Shown here in pieces: positions 26,399 through 34,925 of a stretch of DNA of 64,000 nt (position 1 is the first letter of the stretch; every line of letters starts with the position of its first letter). The stretch is taken from contig NZ_KK211187.1 of assembly GCF_000620805.1 (NCBI RefSeq), positions 1,536,398 through 1,600,397 of the forward strand, read 5' to 3'. The translations under genes were made by a program, and so were the position numbers. This DNA comes from Exiguobacterium undae DSM 14481. GTDB lineage: Bacteria > Bacillota > Bacilli > Exiguobacteriales > Exiguobacteriaceae. The notes under the pieces were generated by a model. That model was not told the DNA's origin, did not search any database, and saw only the letters and a list, made by a program, of their open reading frames with translations.

Positions 26399-27439
26399 GT
26401 GACACGAATCATTTTAGTAGGTGCGGGTCATGCACATTTAGAATGTATTAAACAAGGCAGTCATCCGGATGTCAACTGGATCGTCATTAATCCTTCACGC
26501 TATCAATATTATTCCGGGATGTTCTCGGGGTTGGCGGACGGGACCTATACGCTCGATGAGACCCGGGTCGATGTCAAAGCGTTGTGTGAGCGCCACGGGA
26601 AGACGTGGATCGAGGACCGGGTTATTCGAATTGACGCGGCGAATAAACAGGTGGTATGCCAGTCCGGACAAATCCTGTCGTATGACATCGTATCGTGTAA
26701 CATCGGTTCGCGCGACTGGGAGATTGCCGGTGCACCGCGTGTGACGATAAAACCGAATTACCGGATTGATCAAGCGCTCGAGGTGTTTAGGAATGCCGTT
26801 TCCCCTGTCATCGTCGGCAGTGGCGCAGCCGCAGTCGAGATGGCGGCGTCTTTTCGGTCCGCCGGCAGTCCGGTGACGCTGATTCACGAGGAACCGTTGC
26901 TCGCGGGTCATCCGGCTGGTCCAAAAATTGCGAAACGGCTCGATCAACTGGGGGTCAAACGAATCGTCGATCGGTTTGACACGCTGGAAGGTCAAACGGC
27001 ATGGTTACAATCCGGTCAGTCGCTCGAGACGGATGCCCTGTTATTTTTAGGCGGTGCCCGTGCGAGCAATCTGTTTCAAGAATCGGATTTGTACTGTGAC
27101 GCGCGTGGTTTCCTACTCGTTCATGAGACGTTGCAGGCACTGGAGGATCCGTCAATCTTTGCCGTCGGTGACTGTGCGACGCTGACCGCGTATCCGGACA
27201 CACCGAAAAACGGGGTGACGGCCGTTCGTCAGGCACCGGTTTTATTGACAAACCTGCTTCGGTTCGTGAATCAAGAGCGTCTGGTGACGTTTCGGCCACA
27301 ACGGCGTTATTTGACGATCCTGGCCCTCGGCGGTAAACAGGCGACATTGCTGTACGGGCGGCACCATCAGACCAACCATCTCAGCTGGTGCCTCAAACAA
27401 TGGATTGACTGCCGGTTTATCCGCAACTATACGAATTAA
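26399..27439 (+). CDS. FAD-dependent pyridine nucleotide-disulfide oxidoreductase
   Basis: A 346-residue two-dinucleotide-fold flavoprotein. FAD binding is shown by IILVGAGHAHLE at the N-terminus, NAD(P)H binding by VIVGSGAAAVEMA near residue 135, and the second FAD motif by SIFAVGDCATL near residue 255. It resembles small NDH-2-like oxidoreductases; no redox Cys pair is visible. I chose the GTG at 26399 because AAAGGAGGTG lies 6 nt upstream. It is 78 bp after ykoC without a clear terminator, so it may be read with the thiamine operon. Electron acceptor unknown. Confidence 0.8.
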   Translation: MTRIILVGAGHAHLECIKQGSHPDVNWIVINPSRYQYYSGMFSGLADGTYTLDETRVDVKALCERHGKTWIEDRVIRIDAANKQVVCQSGQILSYDIVSCNIGSRDWEIAGAPRVTIKPNYRIDQALEVFRNAVSPVIVGSGAAAVEMAASFRSAGSPVTLIHEEPLLAGHPAGPKIAKRLDQLGVKRIVDRFDTLEGQTAWLQSGQSLETDALLFLGGARASNLFQESDLYCDARGFLLVHETLQALEDPSIFAVGDCATLTAYPDTPKNGVTAVRQAPVLLTNLLRFVNQERLVTFRPQRRYLTILALGGKQATLLYGRHHQTNHLSWCLKQWIDCRFIRNYTN

Positions 27440-27443
27440 TCCA

Positions 27444-27475
27444 CCAATCACGGATGTCCGTGATTGGTTTTTTTG
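27444..27475 (+). terminator. Terminator of the FAD oxidoreductase gene
   Basis: CCAATCACGG, 4 nt, CCGTGATTGG, then T7. Confidence 0.9.
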
Positions 27476-27530
27476 TCTGTGTTGACGCCTTGTTCAAAAA
27501 AATAACCATTTTTATACAGGTCTGATATGG

Positions 27531-27536
27531 TAATAT
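27531..27536 (+). promoter_or_regulatory. Extended -10 of lipoprotein gene 1
   Basis: TGGTAATAT: extended -10 element with TAATAT at 27531-27536. Transcription would begin near 27543, leaving at most a 25-nt leader before the ATT discussed for this gene. Confidence 0.4.
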
Positions 27537-27543
27537 GATGGAT

Positions 27544-28827
27544 ATGAAAAACAGAGGAGGAATTGTCATTAAAAAAGGCTTACTGATGGCGTCTCTTGTC
27601 TCCAGTCTTATTTTGACCGGCTGCGGACAAGAACGGTTGCTTCAACTGGAACCGGTCCCTGCCTATTGGACGGCGCATGCATTTGCTTCCGGTGAATACA
27701 TAGAAGATGAGGTTAACGTGGAACAAAAGAAACAATTGTTGCGGACGTGTATGGAGGAAAAAACGGTTCCCCTTCCGAAGTCATACCGGACATTAGAGAC
27801 ATTCGGCATGTTTTTTTCATTGAATGATTTAGAGTTTCAACCGACTCCGATCGAGGTGGTCTATCTTGCACAAGGTCAGCAGCTGTATGTCTCCTGTCGT
27901 TCGTCCAAAACACATGAATTACGTGTCCACCGGGTGAAAGCGGCGGATCATCCATGGGTCCGCTTAACAAAGGGGCCGGACCGCGTCCCGATGAAAGCGC
28001 CCGCTCTCATTCCGCTGACGAAGGAACAACAGCACCGGCATGTCTCCGCTAATCGGGACACGACGGCAGAAAATGAATTTGCGCGTGACTTGAAGCCGTT
28101 TTACGGTCTTCAAATGCCTGTTTCAGGACAATTGTTGTTTGTCATGACCGAATCCGGCAAAGAACATATCATTCGAAATATTCCGATGTCGTCCCTTCAC
28201 CAACAAGCGGAGTTTTACCTGGTGAGCCGCCGACATGCCGACGGCTCGACATCCCGTTCGTTGACCTTTTCACGCTACGATTGGGAAATCATGGACCGGC
28301 AAATCATGACGGCATACAAATCTGATCTGATCCGCATGAAGCAATATCCTTTGCCGAAAACCTTACCAGTGAATCAAACGATTCCGTTCGTGACGCTCCA
28401 GATAAAAGGAGAGCAACAGATGGTAGAAGAAAAGACACTCTCGATACGTTATCAGCCGGTCTATCGTCCGGTCAAGGAATACCAAATCGAAGATGAGCCG
28501 ACACAGGGGATGACGGCCTACTTCCATCCGACGATGACATCGTTTGAAAAAGCGAAACGGTCCGAGATGGTCACCCTGCAAAATCAGCTGTCCCGAGCGA
28601 TTGCCAAAGAGTTGAAAGCTGTCACACCGGAAGAACCGCAAGGAGCAAATACACCGTTCTCGTATATGACGTTGCTTGAAGACGGCAACACTCAAACCTT
28701 TAAAGTCTACGTTAAAAAACGCGCCAACAAGACGGATCTTTACTTGCAAGAGCAGCGGACGAAAAAAAGTGCCAAGCTGTCCGGTGATGTGGCGCGGCAA
28801 GTCATTGAACAGTTAGAAGAACAGTGA
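27544..28827 (+). CDS. Lipoprotein of an unrecognised family, paralogue 1
   Basis: About 420 residues. A lipoprotein signal peptide (KKGLLMASLVSSLILTGC) ends in a lipobox Cys, followed by GQERLLQL. The mature part is beta-rich with a conserved C-terminus KANKTD-like (RANKTDLYLQEQRTKKSAKL). The ATG at 27544 has no ribosome binding site; GAGGAGG lies 7 nt before an in-frame ATT at 27568, which I think is the real start. It is homologous to the genes at 29915 and 31159 (shared GCG.ERLLQL start, paired Cys, ADHPW..., KTD.YL end). Surface-exposed or membrane-anchored; function unknown. Confidence 0.75.
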   Translation: MKNRGGIVIKKGLLMASLVSSLILTGCGQERLLQLEPVPAYWTAHAFASGEYIEDEVNVEQKKQLLRTCMEEKTVPLPKSYRTLETFGMFFSLNDLEFQPTPIEVVYLAQGQQLYVSCRSSKTHELRVHRVKAADHPWVRLTKGPDRVPMKAPALIPLTKEQQHRHVSANRDTTAENEFARDLKPFYGLQMPVSGQLLFVMTESGKEHIIRNIPMSSLHQQAEFYLVSRRHADGSTSRSLTFSRYDWEIMDRQIMTAYKSDLIRMKQYPLPKTLPVNQTIPFVTLQIKGEQQMVEEKTLSIRYQPVYRPVKEYQIEDEPTQGMTAYFHPTMTSFEKAKRSEMVTLQNQLSRAIAKELKAVTPEEPQGANTPFSYMTLLEDGNTQTFKVYVKKRANKTDLYLQEQRTKKSAKLSGDVARQVIEQLEEQ

Positions 28828-28869
28828 TGCTGAGCGGCTTCCCGCTCCACTAGTAATGATAGGACCACT

Positions 28870-28914
28870 CAAAAACCCCATCTGCTTCTCCCGGAGGAAA
28901 AGCAGATGGGGTTA
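28870..28914 (-). terminator. Terminator of the chloroperoxidase-like hydrolase gene
   Basis: AACCCCATCTGCTT pairs with AAGCAGATGGGGTT over 14 bp around a 12-nt loop, with T5 on the minus strand. Confidence 0.85.
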
Positions 28915-28928
28915 CGTGTCTTTTACAG

Positions 28929-29747
28929 TTAGACCGTTTGGCTTGATTTGACGTATGAAACCAGTGTTTCCGTGAATTTTTCACGTTCGTCGAGGAACAT
29001 CCCGTGTCCGCTCTCTTCGAATACTTCGAGACGTGAACCCGAGATGTTTTCGTGCATGACTTCCGCGAATTCAAACGGGCAGACTTGGTCTTTTTTACCG
29101 TGCATGATGAGCGTGTCCACCGTAATCTTCGGCAGACCGTCGCGTAAATCTTCATCACGTAAGGCAATCGCCGATTGGATCGTTCCGTGAGACGAAGCGA
29201 CGACACTCAAGTTATGGAACCATTGTTGAAGCGGCTCCGGATGTTCTTTCGCAAAGAAGATTTCCCCAAATCCTTTCAGCATCGACGGGCGATCTTGTTT
29301 CGTGTCCTCGATCAATGCATCGACTTCGTCTTTTGTCATCCCGTACGGGTAACCGTCGCGTTGTGTGAAGACCGGTGCTGCCGCTCCTGCGAGAACCAGT
29401 TTCGAGACTTTTGACTCGCCGTGGTTCAAGAGATACTTCAAGGCGATGCCGCCGCCCATGGAGAAGCCGAGCAAGGTGACGTTCGTCAACTGCAATTGTT
29501 CGATGACTTGGTTGATGTCGGAAGCCATCGTTGTGTAATCATATCCGCTGGCTGGTGCGTCTGATTTTCCGTAGCCCCGGTAATCAACGCCGATATAGCG
29601 GTATCCTTCTTCAAGAAGGCGGTTTTTCTGATACTCGAACATATTATTGTTTGCTGGCCATCCGTGTAATAGAACAACCGGTTGTCCTGATCCGATATCT
29701 TCTACATAAATCTTCGTTCCATCGACTGCTTGAATAAATGTACCCAT
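28929..29747 (-). CDS. Alpha/beta hydrolase, non-haem chloroperoxidase-like
   Basis: A 272-residue soluble alpha/beta hydrolase. VVLLHGWPANN gives the oxyanion region, GFSMGGG the nucleophile elbow (Ser near residue 97), HGKKDQVCP the acid and SGHGMFLD the His (near residue 250). DYRGYGKSDAP is typical of chloroperoxidase/arylesterase relatives. It lies antisense between two paralogous lipoprotein genes, which suggests insertion or rearrangement in that array. Confidence 0.8.
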   Translation of the reverse strand: MGTFIQAVDGTKIYVEDIGSGQPVVLLHGWPANNNMFEYQKNRLLEEGYRYIGVDYRGYGKSDAPASGYDYTTMASDINQVIEQLQLTNVTLLGFSMGGGIALKYLLNHGESKVSKLVLAGAAAPVFTQRDGYPYGMTKDEVDALIEDTKQDRPSMLKGFGEIFFAKEHPEPLQQWFHNLSVVASSHGTIQSAIALRDEDLRDGLPKITVDTLIMHGKKDQVCPFEFAEVMHENISGSRLEVFEESGHGMFLDEREKFTETLVSYVKSSQTV

Positions 29748-29888
29748 TTCTGAAAAACCCCCATTGAATTAATAGTGTTGTTTTCGTGCACAATTAGAAG
29801 ATACCCCATTGATGCAGAAAACTAACATCTTAATATTAAAAGATTTTCAATTTTGAATTTTACTGGAAATAAAATGAGACATACATGG

Positions 29889-29894
29889 TAAAAT
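29889..29894 (+). promoter_or_regulatory. Extended -10 of lipoprotein gene 2
   Basis: TGGTAAAAT: TAAAAT at 29889-29894 with the TGG extension, the same architecture as in front of paralogue 1. Confidence 0.4.
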
Positions 29895-29914
29895 ATTGTT
29901 AAAAGAATGAAGAG

Positions 29915-31156
29915 GTGAGGATCATCAAAAGACAGGTACTCAGCATCAGTCTTGTCAGCAGTCTGTTCCTGACAGGATGCGGATCAGAACGCTTATTGCA
30001 GCTAAAACCATTACCGGATTATTGGGAAGCCATCAATTTTTCGAACGGTTCCTTTGAACCGGTGCCGAAAAAACAATCTGCCCGATTGCTTCAAACGTGC
30101 CAAGATACAAAAAATGTCGTGAAGATGCCCAAACAATACCGGACACTCGATACATATGGACTCTATTTTTCCCTGCAAAACATCGGGACCTACACAAGTC
30201 CGATTGAACTGCAGTATATCGCGCAAGGGAATCAGTTTTATCTGACCTGCCGTTCACAGAAGACATTCCGCCTGTCGGCTCACCCGATTAAACAAGCGGA
30301 TCATCCGTGGCTGAAGCAAACATCCGGTCAAGACCGTACACCGATTACAGCGCCGACCTTAAAAGTTCAAACATCCGATAAGGCAACGAAGCGTAAACAA
30401 GAAGTTGTGGACGTCTCGAATCAAGTTCAGCGTGTATCGGTAGAGCTCCCGTCAAAGGGTCAACTGTTGTTCATCGAGGAAGAGGACGGGCAAAAGGAGA
30501 CAATTTTCGGCCTGCCGGCTTCCTTTACCTACTCAGAGTTTGAACTGTCGCTTGAAAAGACGACGGATGGTTTGCCGTCGACGACCTTTACCCTGCAGTT
30601 CAAGGGGGATCAGTATCTCAATCAACGTGATGTTTTAAGGAATCTCGGCAAACGACCGGTCAAGCTGACCTATCACCCCTTGCCGGACACCTTGCCGGCA
30701 GACAAGACAATCCCGTATCTGACATTTCGTTCAACAGACGCAGAACAACCAGTCACAAAAACGATTTCCCTTCGTTACGAGACCGACGTCAAAGATATTC
30801 CGATCCATGGATTTAACGGCATCGGAGAGGACAATAAAAAAATTCAGGGCTTCCTTCATCCGAACGATACGGCGTTACGTGAAGCCGACTTCCGCCAGTT
30901 GTCCTTGTTGTCTGACAAACTGGCCAAACAAGTGGCGGACGAATTAAAAGAGGTCACGCTCGAAACACCTCAAGGCAACCGGGCAGATGTCCGCTACTTG
31001 ACATTGATTCAAAGCGGTAAGCTCCAGACGTTTGACGTATACCTCAAAGCGCGGGCAAATAAAACAGATGTCTACCTGAAAGACATCCGAACGAAAAAAG
31101 CAGCCAAACTGTCCGGCGAAGTTGCAGCCAATCTCCTGACCGAAGTGGAGGAATGA
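29915..31156 (+). CDS. Lipoprotein of an unrecognised family, paralogue 2
   Basis: About 410 residues with a lipobox (LFLTGCG) and the same mature start SERLLQL as paralogue 1. The C-terminus ARANKTDVYLKDIRTKKAAKL is the best conserved part. A GTG at 29915 can serve as start but overlaps the GAGGTGAGG site; an in-frame ATC at 29924 is better spaced and gives a signal peptide with Cys at position 19, exactly as in paralogue 1 from its ATT. The stop overlaps the third paralogue's region (ATGA). No catalytic motif is seen. Confidence 0.75.
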   Translation: MRIIKRQVLSISLVSSLFLTGCGSERLLQLKPLPDYWEAINFSNGSFEPVPKKQSARLLQTCQDTKNVVKMPKQYRTLDTYGLYFSLQNIGTYTSPIELQYIAQGNQFYLTCRSQKTFRLSAHPIKQADHPWLKQTSGQDRTPITAPTLKVQTSDKATKRKQEVVDVSNQVQRVSVELPSKGQLLFIEEEDGQKETIFGLPASFTYSEFELSLEKTTDGLPSTTFTLQFKGDQYLNQRDVLRNLGKRPVKLTYHPLPDTLPADKTIPYLTFRSTDAEQPVTKTISLRYETDVKDIPIHGFNGIGEDNKKIQGFLHPNDTALREADFRQLSLLSDKLAKQVADELKEVTLETPQGNRADVRYLTLIQSGKLQTFDVYLKARANKTDVYLKDIRTKKAAKLSGEVAANLLTEVEE

Positions 31157-31158
31157 TG

Positions 31159-32382
31159 ATGCGTCAACTGATTCCTGTAGTGATTGGAGCCGTCTTGTTA
31201 AGCGGATGTAGTCCGGACGCAAAACCAATCGAGTACACTTACTTACCGGAAGTCTACGACACGTTGAACCTGACAGACCTCAAGGAGGATGATCCGATGC
31301 TTGGTGTCCTCATCAAACAGGTGTGTGCGACAAAACGGATCGCTCCCCCGAAGGATTATGTAGTCGGCAAACAATATTTCGTTAATCTCGTCAGCCAGTT
31401 TCCGGAATCGATGGGTGAGCAAGCCGTCTATTTAAAAACGAAACAGGATCGCTTCTTGTATTGCCACGATTATGTGTCAAAACCGGGGTATCACAAGTTA
31501 ACTCCAGAACAGGATCGATTTCCATCAAGTAAACTGTTAAAACCTGAAAAAGACATCACGTTTCAACCATTGTCTTCTGATTTTAAAAAAAGTATCAGTT
31601 CCTTCCGCAATTCACTGATGACGTCTGCGAGACAATTATCCTTACCGACCACCGGTTATCTCGTCGCACGGGCAACGAATGAACAAACCAAACAGACGGT
31701 CGTCACGAACATCATGGAGCTGACACCGTTTGTCGGGACCGTCCCGATTTTCCTCGAATCGAATATCCAAATGCGAGAACCGTTTGAAGTCCAGTTGAAT
31801 CTGCTGGGTCAACAACGGTATCAAGCCACGTTCCATTCATCCAAGGAGCGAAGTACGATTGACTTCGAGGAGGCGCCACATGCAGACGGCACTTACGGTA
31901 CGGTCACGGTCAAAGAAAAAACCGGAAAGGCGACCCGCTACAAGCTGACGGTTAAGCGGGAACAACAACTCCCCTCTGGTCTGGACATACCGCCGGACGA
32001 TCTTTACGATGCGGACTATTCCTTACCGCGTTTCGCCATTTTCCATGACCGACCATTCGGAAAGCTGAAATTTGAAACCGACGGAGGTCTCAATCAAGCA
32101 GATCCCTTCCCGCTCGAGGGTTATATCGAGACATCACTCGAAGAATCAAAACAGTTGGTCCGGTTGATTGAGGACAGTGAAGAGACGGAGCGGAAAGGAC
32201 GATTGGCCGAGCGGCAGTATTTGACGTTACTGAACAAGGGGAAGGCGCAACAGTTTAAGATTTATCTCGACCGGCGAGTCAAGAAAACCGATGTCTATCT
32301 CGAAGATGTTCACCGGAAGATCAGTTTTAAGCTGTCTGCTGCCGGACGTGACTTGTTACTGGAGACCTATCACATCAAATGA
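31159..32382 (+). CDS. Lipoprotein of an unrecognised family, paralogue 3
   Basis: 407 residues, more diverged. The lipobox LLSGC ends the signal peptide at residue 17. The middle keeps a Cys-containing strand (KQVCATKR) and EQDRFP, and the end keeps VKKTDVYLEDVHRK. It starts at the third of three consecutive ATG codons, which is 7 nt from GGAGG; the first overlaps the stop of paralogue 2. It is co-transcribed with paralogue 2. Function unknown. Confidence 0.75.
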   Translation: MRQLIPVVIGAVLLSGCSPDAKPIEYTYLPEVYDTLNLTDLKEDDPMLGVLIKQVCATKRIAPPKDYVVGKQYFVNLVSQFPESMGEQAVYLKTKQDRFLYCHDYVSKPGYHKLTPEQDRFPSSKLLKPEKDITFQPLSSDFKKSISSFRNSLMTSARQLSLPTTGYLVARATNEQTKQTVVTNIMELTPFVGTVPIFLESNIQMREPFEVQLNLLGQQRYQATFHSSKERSTIDFEEAPHADGTYGTVTVKEKTGKATRYKLTVKREQQLPSGLDIPPDDLYDADYSLPRFAIFHDRPFGKLKFETDGGLNQADPFPLEGYIETSLEESKQLVRLIEDSEETERKGRLAERQYLTLLNKGKAQQFKIYLDRRVKKTDVYLEDVHRKISFKLSAAGRDLLLETYHIK

Positions 32383-32383
32383 C

Positions 32384-32614
32384 TTAAAACACCAGATGTT
32401 CCACAGCATAAATGACCCCGCAAAACAAAATGAAGGCGATGCCTTCGTGCAACCACTCTTTGCGGGTCAGCCGTTCCTGTAAAAAGGACGCACAGGCAAT
32501 CAGCAATGCAAAAAAGTACAGATAGACAAACGCGCCGGACAAGAAAAAACCGATGATGAAAATCATGCCGAACAAGACCGTTAAACTCGAAACGATTCCT
32601 TTTCGTGTCGCCAT
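32384..32614 (-). CDS. Small membrane protein
   Basis: 76 residues with three short hydrophobic segments (about 8-25, 28-45, 56-73) around a charged loop QERLTRKEW. No family recognised. The frame is open to an ATG at 32677, but that codon directly follows the T-tract of a terminator and has no ribosome binding site, so I prefer the ATG at 32614 with GGGGTGG 6 nt upstream. The longer form would add 21 hydrophilic residues. Its 3' end nearly meets the convergent lipoprotein gene. Confidence 0.5.
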   Translation of the reverse strand: MATRKGIVSSLTVLFGMIFIIGFFLSGAFVYLYFFALLIACASFLQERLTRKEWLHEGIAFILFCGVIYAVEHLVF

Positions 32615-32688
32615 CTTCCGCCACCCCGTATCGGTTAGTTTTTCATCTTTACCCGGTTTAAGATGATCCCATTCCATGATGAAAAAAG

Positions 32689-32735
32689 CGAGACCCTCTT
32701 CCGGAAAATTTCCGAAGAATGGTCTCGCTTTTTCG
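32689..32735 (-). terminator. Terminator of the haem oxygenase gene
   Basis: GCGAGACC pairs with GGTCTCGC, with a second stem CTTCGGAAA/TTTCCGGAAG inside, then T6 on the minus strand. Confidence 0.8.
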
Positions 32736-32737
32736 AT

Positions 32738-33064
32738 TCAGGCATGCGTGTGGTCGGCGACGACGGCATATTCCGTGACGGCGTTTGACAGAACCAGCGG
32801 CTTGACTTCCGATGTCCCCTCGTCCCGTTTTTTATGAACCCCTTTATACGCCTGACTGGCTTGCCAGGCATGGAAGTGCTCCTGTTTCTCCCACGTCGTC
32901 ATAATCGTGACGACATCGTGTTCCTCTTGACTGAGGTCGACCAATACCTGCATCCGGACGAACCCTTCCATCTGTTCAATCCCTTTTGTTGTCTGAAAAC
33001 GTGCCGCGACTTGATCGGCTTTCCCGTTTTGCACCCGTAATTGATTCATCACAATCCACATCAT
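32738..33064 (-). CDS. IsdG-like haem-degrading monooxygenase
   Basis: A 108-residue ferredoxin-like-fold protein of the antibiotic biosynthesis monooxygenase superfamily. The IsdG/HmoA catalytic residues are placed as expected: Asn7 (MNQLRV), Trp in TWEKQEHFHAW and His in YKGVHKKRD. KGIEQMEGFVRMQVL and LSNAVTEY also fit IsdG. Such enzymes open haem to release iron. AAGGGGG 5 nt before the ATG at 33064 decides the start. It is transcribed alone, with a strong terminator. Confidence 0.8.
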   Translation of the reverse strand: MMWIVMNQLRVQNGKADQVAARFQTTKGIEQMEGFVRMQVLVDLSQEEHDVVTIMTTWEKQEHFHAWQASQAYKGVHKKRDEGTSEVKPLVLSNAVTEYAVVADHTHA

Positions 33065-33133
33065 AACGTCCCCCTTTTTCACGATTGCTTTCAGTATAAC
33101 GGATCGGCCAGTTCTCCTCCCACCCGGACGTCT

Positions 33134-33745
33134 TTAATCGAGCGTATTCGACAAGCGGCGTACTTGTTCGTGCCCATCCGCATCGACGGCATGGATGTCA
33201 AAAAACAACGACCGCGGAAAAGCTTCCGGCAACGGTTGAATCGTATGGAAATGATCTTTCCGGTTGATGTCAAATGTCCGCTTGATGCCTGTGAGCGGCA
33301 ACGTCTGCTCCCGTTCACCGCTTGACGTAACTTTATACGGATCAAACGTTAATTGCTGCATCGTCTGTGACGGATTTTCACCATAGGCGACAAGATACCG
33401 TTTTTGATCCGCTTCCAGCAACCGTCCCTCAAACCAGTCGGCCGGTTGCGGTGCTTGACGGATCAGATGGACGACACGATAGGTCGAATCCGTTTGTTTT
33501 AAAACAAGTAAAAACTGCACTTTTGCCGTCTTGACGAAGGCGATCGTGTGCCTGTCACCGAGCGGTTCGATCCAGTAAACTTGTTTGGTTGAGAACGGAA
33601 TCGTTTCCGGTTGCTGCTTCATGACGTCGACCAGCGTTTGAGGGGTCACACCGTAAGCGTCGGGCTGCGCCGTCTGTTTCAATGGTGAGATCAGCAAACC
33701 GACGAGACAGGTGATGGCGAAGAATAACCCAATTCGTTGTTTCAT
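33134..33745 (-). CDS. Unknown membrane-anchored or secreted protein
   Basis: 203 residues. A hydrophobic segment at residues 4-20 serves as signal anchor (no lipobox). The rest is hydrophilic and predicted beta-rich with LPLTGIKRTFDINRKDHFH in the C-terminal third. No family is recognised. It overlaps the GNAT gene by 4 bp (ATGA) and ends a leftward four-gene operon. Confidence 0.6.
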   Translation of the reverse strand: MKQRIGLFFAITCLVGLLISPLKQTAQPDAYGVTPQTLVDVMKQQPETIPFSTKQVYWIEPLGDRHTIAFVKTAKVQFLLVLKQTDSTYRVVHLIRQAPQPADWFEGRLLEADQKRYLVAYGENPSQTMQQLTFDPYKVTSSGEREQTLPLTGIKRTFDINRKDHFHTIQPLPEAFPRSLFFDIHAVDADGHEQVRRLSNTLD

Positions 33746-34194
33746 GCCGAACCGGAAGACGGAACAAAGTGTTTGACGAGTGTGTACTGCGCAGAACCCG
33801 GTGGATAGTCGGGAATCACACCGGTCGTCTCGTATCCGTGTTTTTGATAAAAGGCGTAGGCCTGAAAAGAAAAGGTCGTTACAAGCACCCGTTTAACCCC
33901 TGATTGACGGGCCAGCTGTTCAATCCGGTGCAACAGTTGGCTGCCGAGACCTTGTGCGCGTAAGTTGTCCGGGAGATAAAGAAACTCCACCTCGAGCCAC
34001 CCCCAATAGATTTCGCCGTAAATACCTCCGACGATCTGCTCGTCATCAAGTACCATCACATGAACGGGACGAACCCCAGTACGGCGTTTTTCGGCATGGT
34101 GCGGAGAATGTTCGTCATTGTACGTGCGGATTTTTTCTTGAAGAAATGCTTTGTAGGGACCGGATTCTTCCGTCCCTTCCTGAATGGTCAGCAT
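33742..34194 (-). CDS. GNAT-family N-acetyltransferase
   Basis: 150 residues with the GNAT acetyl-CoA loop LPDNLRAQGLGSQLLHRIEQ-type (RAQGLGSQL) and the later AYAFYQKHGYETTG. WLEVEFLYL precedes the loop as strand beta-4. I chose the ATG at 34194, which has GGGGGGAG 6 nt upstream; an earlier ATG overlaps the previous stop codon but lacks a site. Acceptor substrate unknown. Confidence 0.82.
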   Translation of the reverse strand: MLTIQEGTEESGPYKAFLQEKIRTYNDEHSPHHAEKRRTGVRPVHVMVLDDEQIVGGIYGEIYWGWLEVEFLYLPDNLRAQGLGSQLLHRIEQLARQSGVKRVLVTTFSFQAYAFYQKHGYETTGVIPDYPPGSAQYTLVKHFVPSSGSA

Positions 34195-34211
34195 CCGCGT
34201 CTCCCCCCTTC

Positions 34212-34925
34212 TCATTTTCCGATTGAAAAGCCATCAAAGTAACGGCCGCCGTGTTGTTCCAGCCAGCGTTCGACGAGCCGGATGACGGCTTGTTTTTGAT
34301 CGAGTCGGAAATAGTCTTCAAATGCAGTCGTCAGCTGATCCGCTTCAGACGGATCGACGGCCGCGAGGCTCCGGATCAGCCATTTCCCTTGTCCGGTCCA
34401 GTGACCATGTGCCCGCAGATAAAACTGCGTTGCTTGTTCCAGTAAACGGGCCGCAATCCCGAGTCCTTCCGTCCGGTCTGTTACGCCGATGAAGTCATCC
34501 AGTAAATCCGTCAGAAAATAACGGGCCAAATTGGCTTCATTAGCTGAAAATACCGGTGGACCAGCCAGCAGCTCTGTCTCTGCCTGATGTTTCAGTGTCG
34601 TCAGGACAGGATGATCCCGAAGGATTGTCCCTTCCGCCATCATCCGTTGCATCGACGGGCGTCCCCGTTTTTTGTCCTGCTGAAAGAAGGCCAGCACCGT
34701 CGTACTGGAATGGATAAAGGCTTCGACGGGATAACCGTCCGCGATAAACGATTCCCGGTACGAGGACGGGACCGTCTCATCGATGATGACAAGATCCAAA
34801 TCCGATGTGGCGGTAGCTTGACCGCGGACAAAACTGCCGGCGAGCACTGCCGCGTCACAGTTCGGATAACGCGTCGCGATGACGGCGCGTGCCGCCAAGA
34901 GCGCTTCTTGCAACCGGTCACTCAT
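34212..34925 (-). CDS. Nucleotidyltransferase-domain protein
   Basis: 237 residues. The N-terminal polymerase-beta-like nucleotidyltransferase motif is intact: GSFVRGQATATSDLDLVII carries the GS and DxD elements, and the third carboxylate would be in VEAFIHS. The C-terminal half is helical. It resembles aminoglycoside-nucleotidyltransferase-like proteins, but the acceptor is unknown. The ATG at 34925 overlaps the stop of the upstream gene by 8 bp; I see no strong binding site, so translation is probably coupled. Confidence 0.75.
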   Translation of the reverse strand: MSDRLQEALLAARAVIATRYPNCDAAVLAGSFVRGQATATSDLDLVIIDETVPSSYRESFIADGYPVEAFIHSSTTVLAFFQQDKKRGRPSMQRMMAEGTILRDHPVLTTLKHQAETELLAGPPVFSANEANLARYFLTDLLDDFIGVTDRTEGLGIAARLLEQATQFYLRAHGHWTGQGKWLIRSLAAVDPSEADQLTTAFEDYFRLDQKQAVIRLVERWLEQHGGRYFDGFSIGK

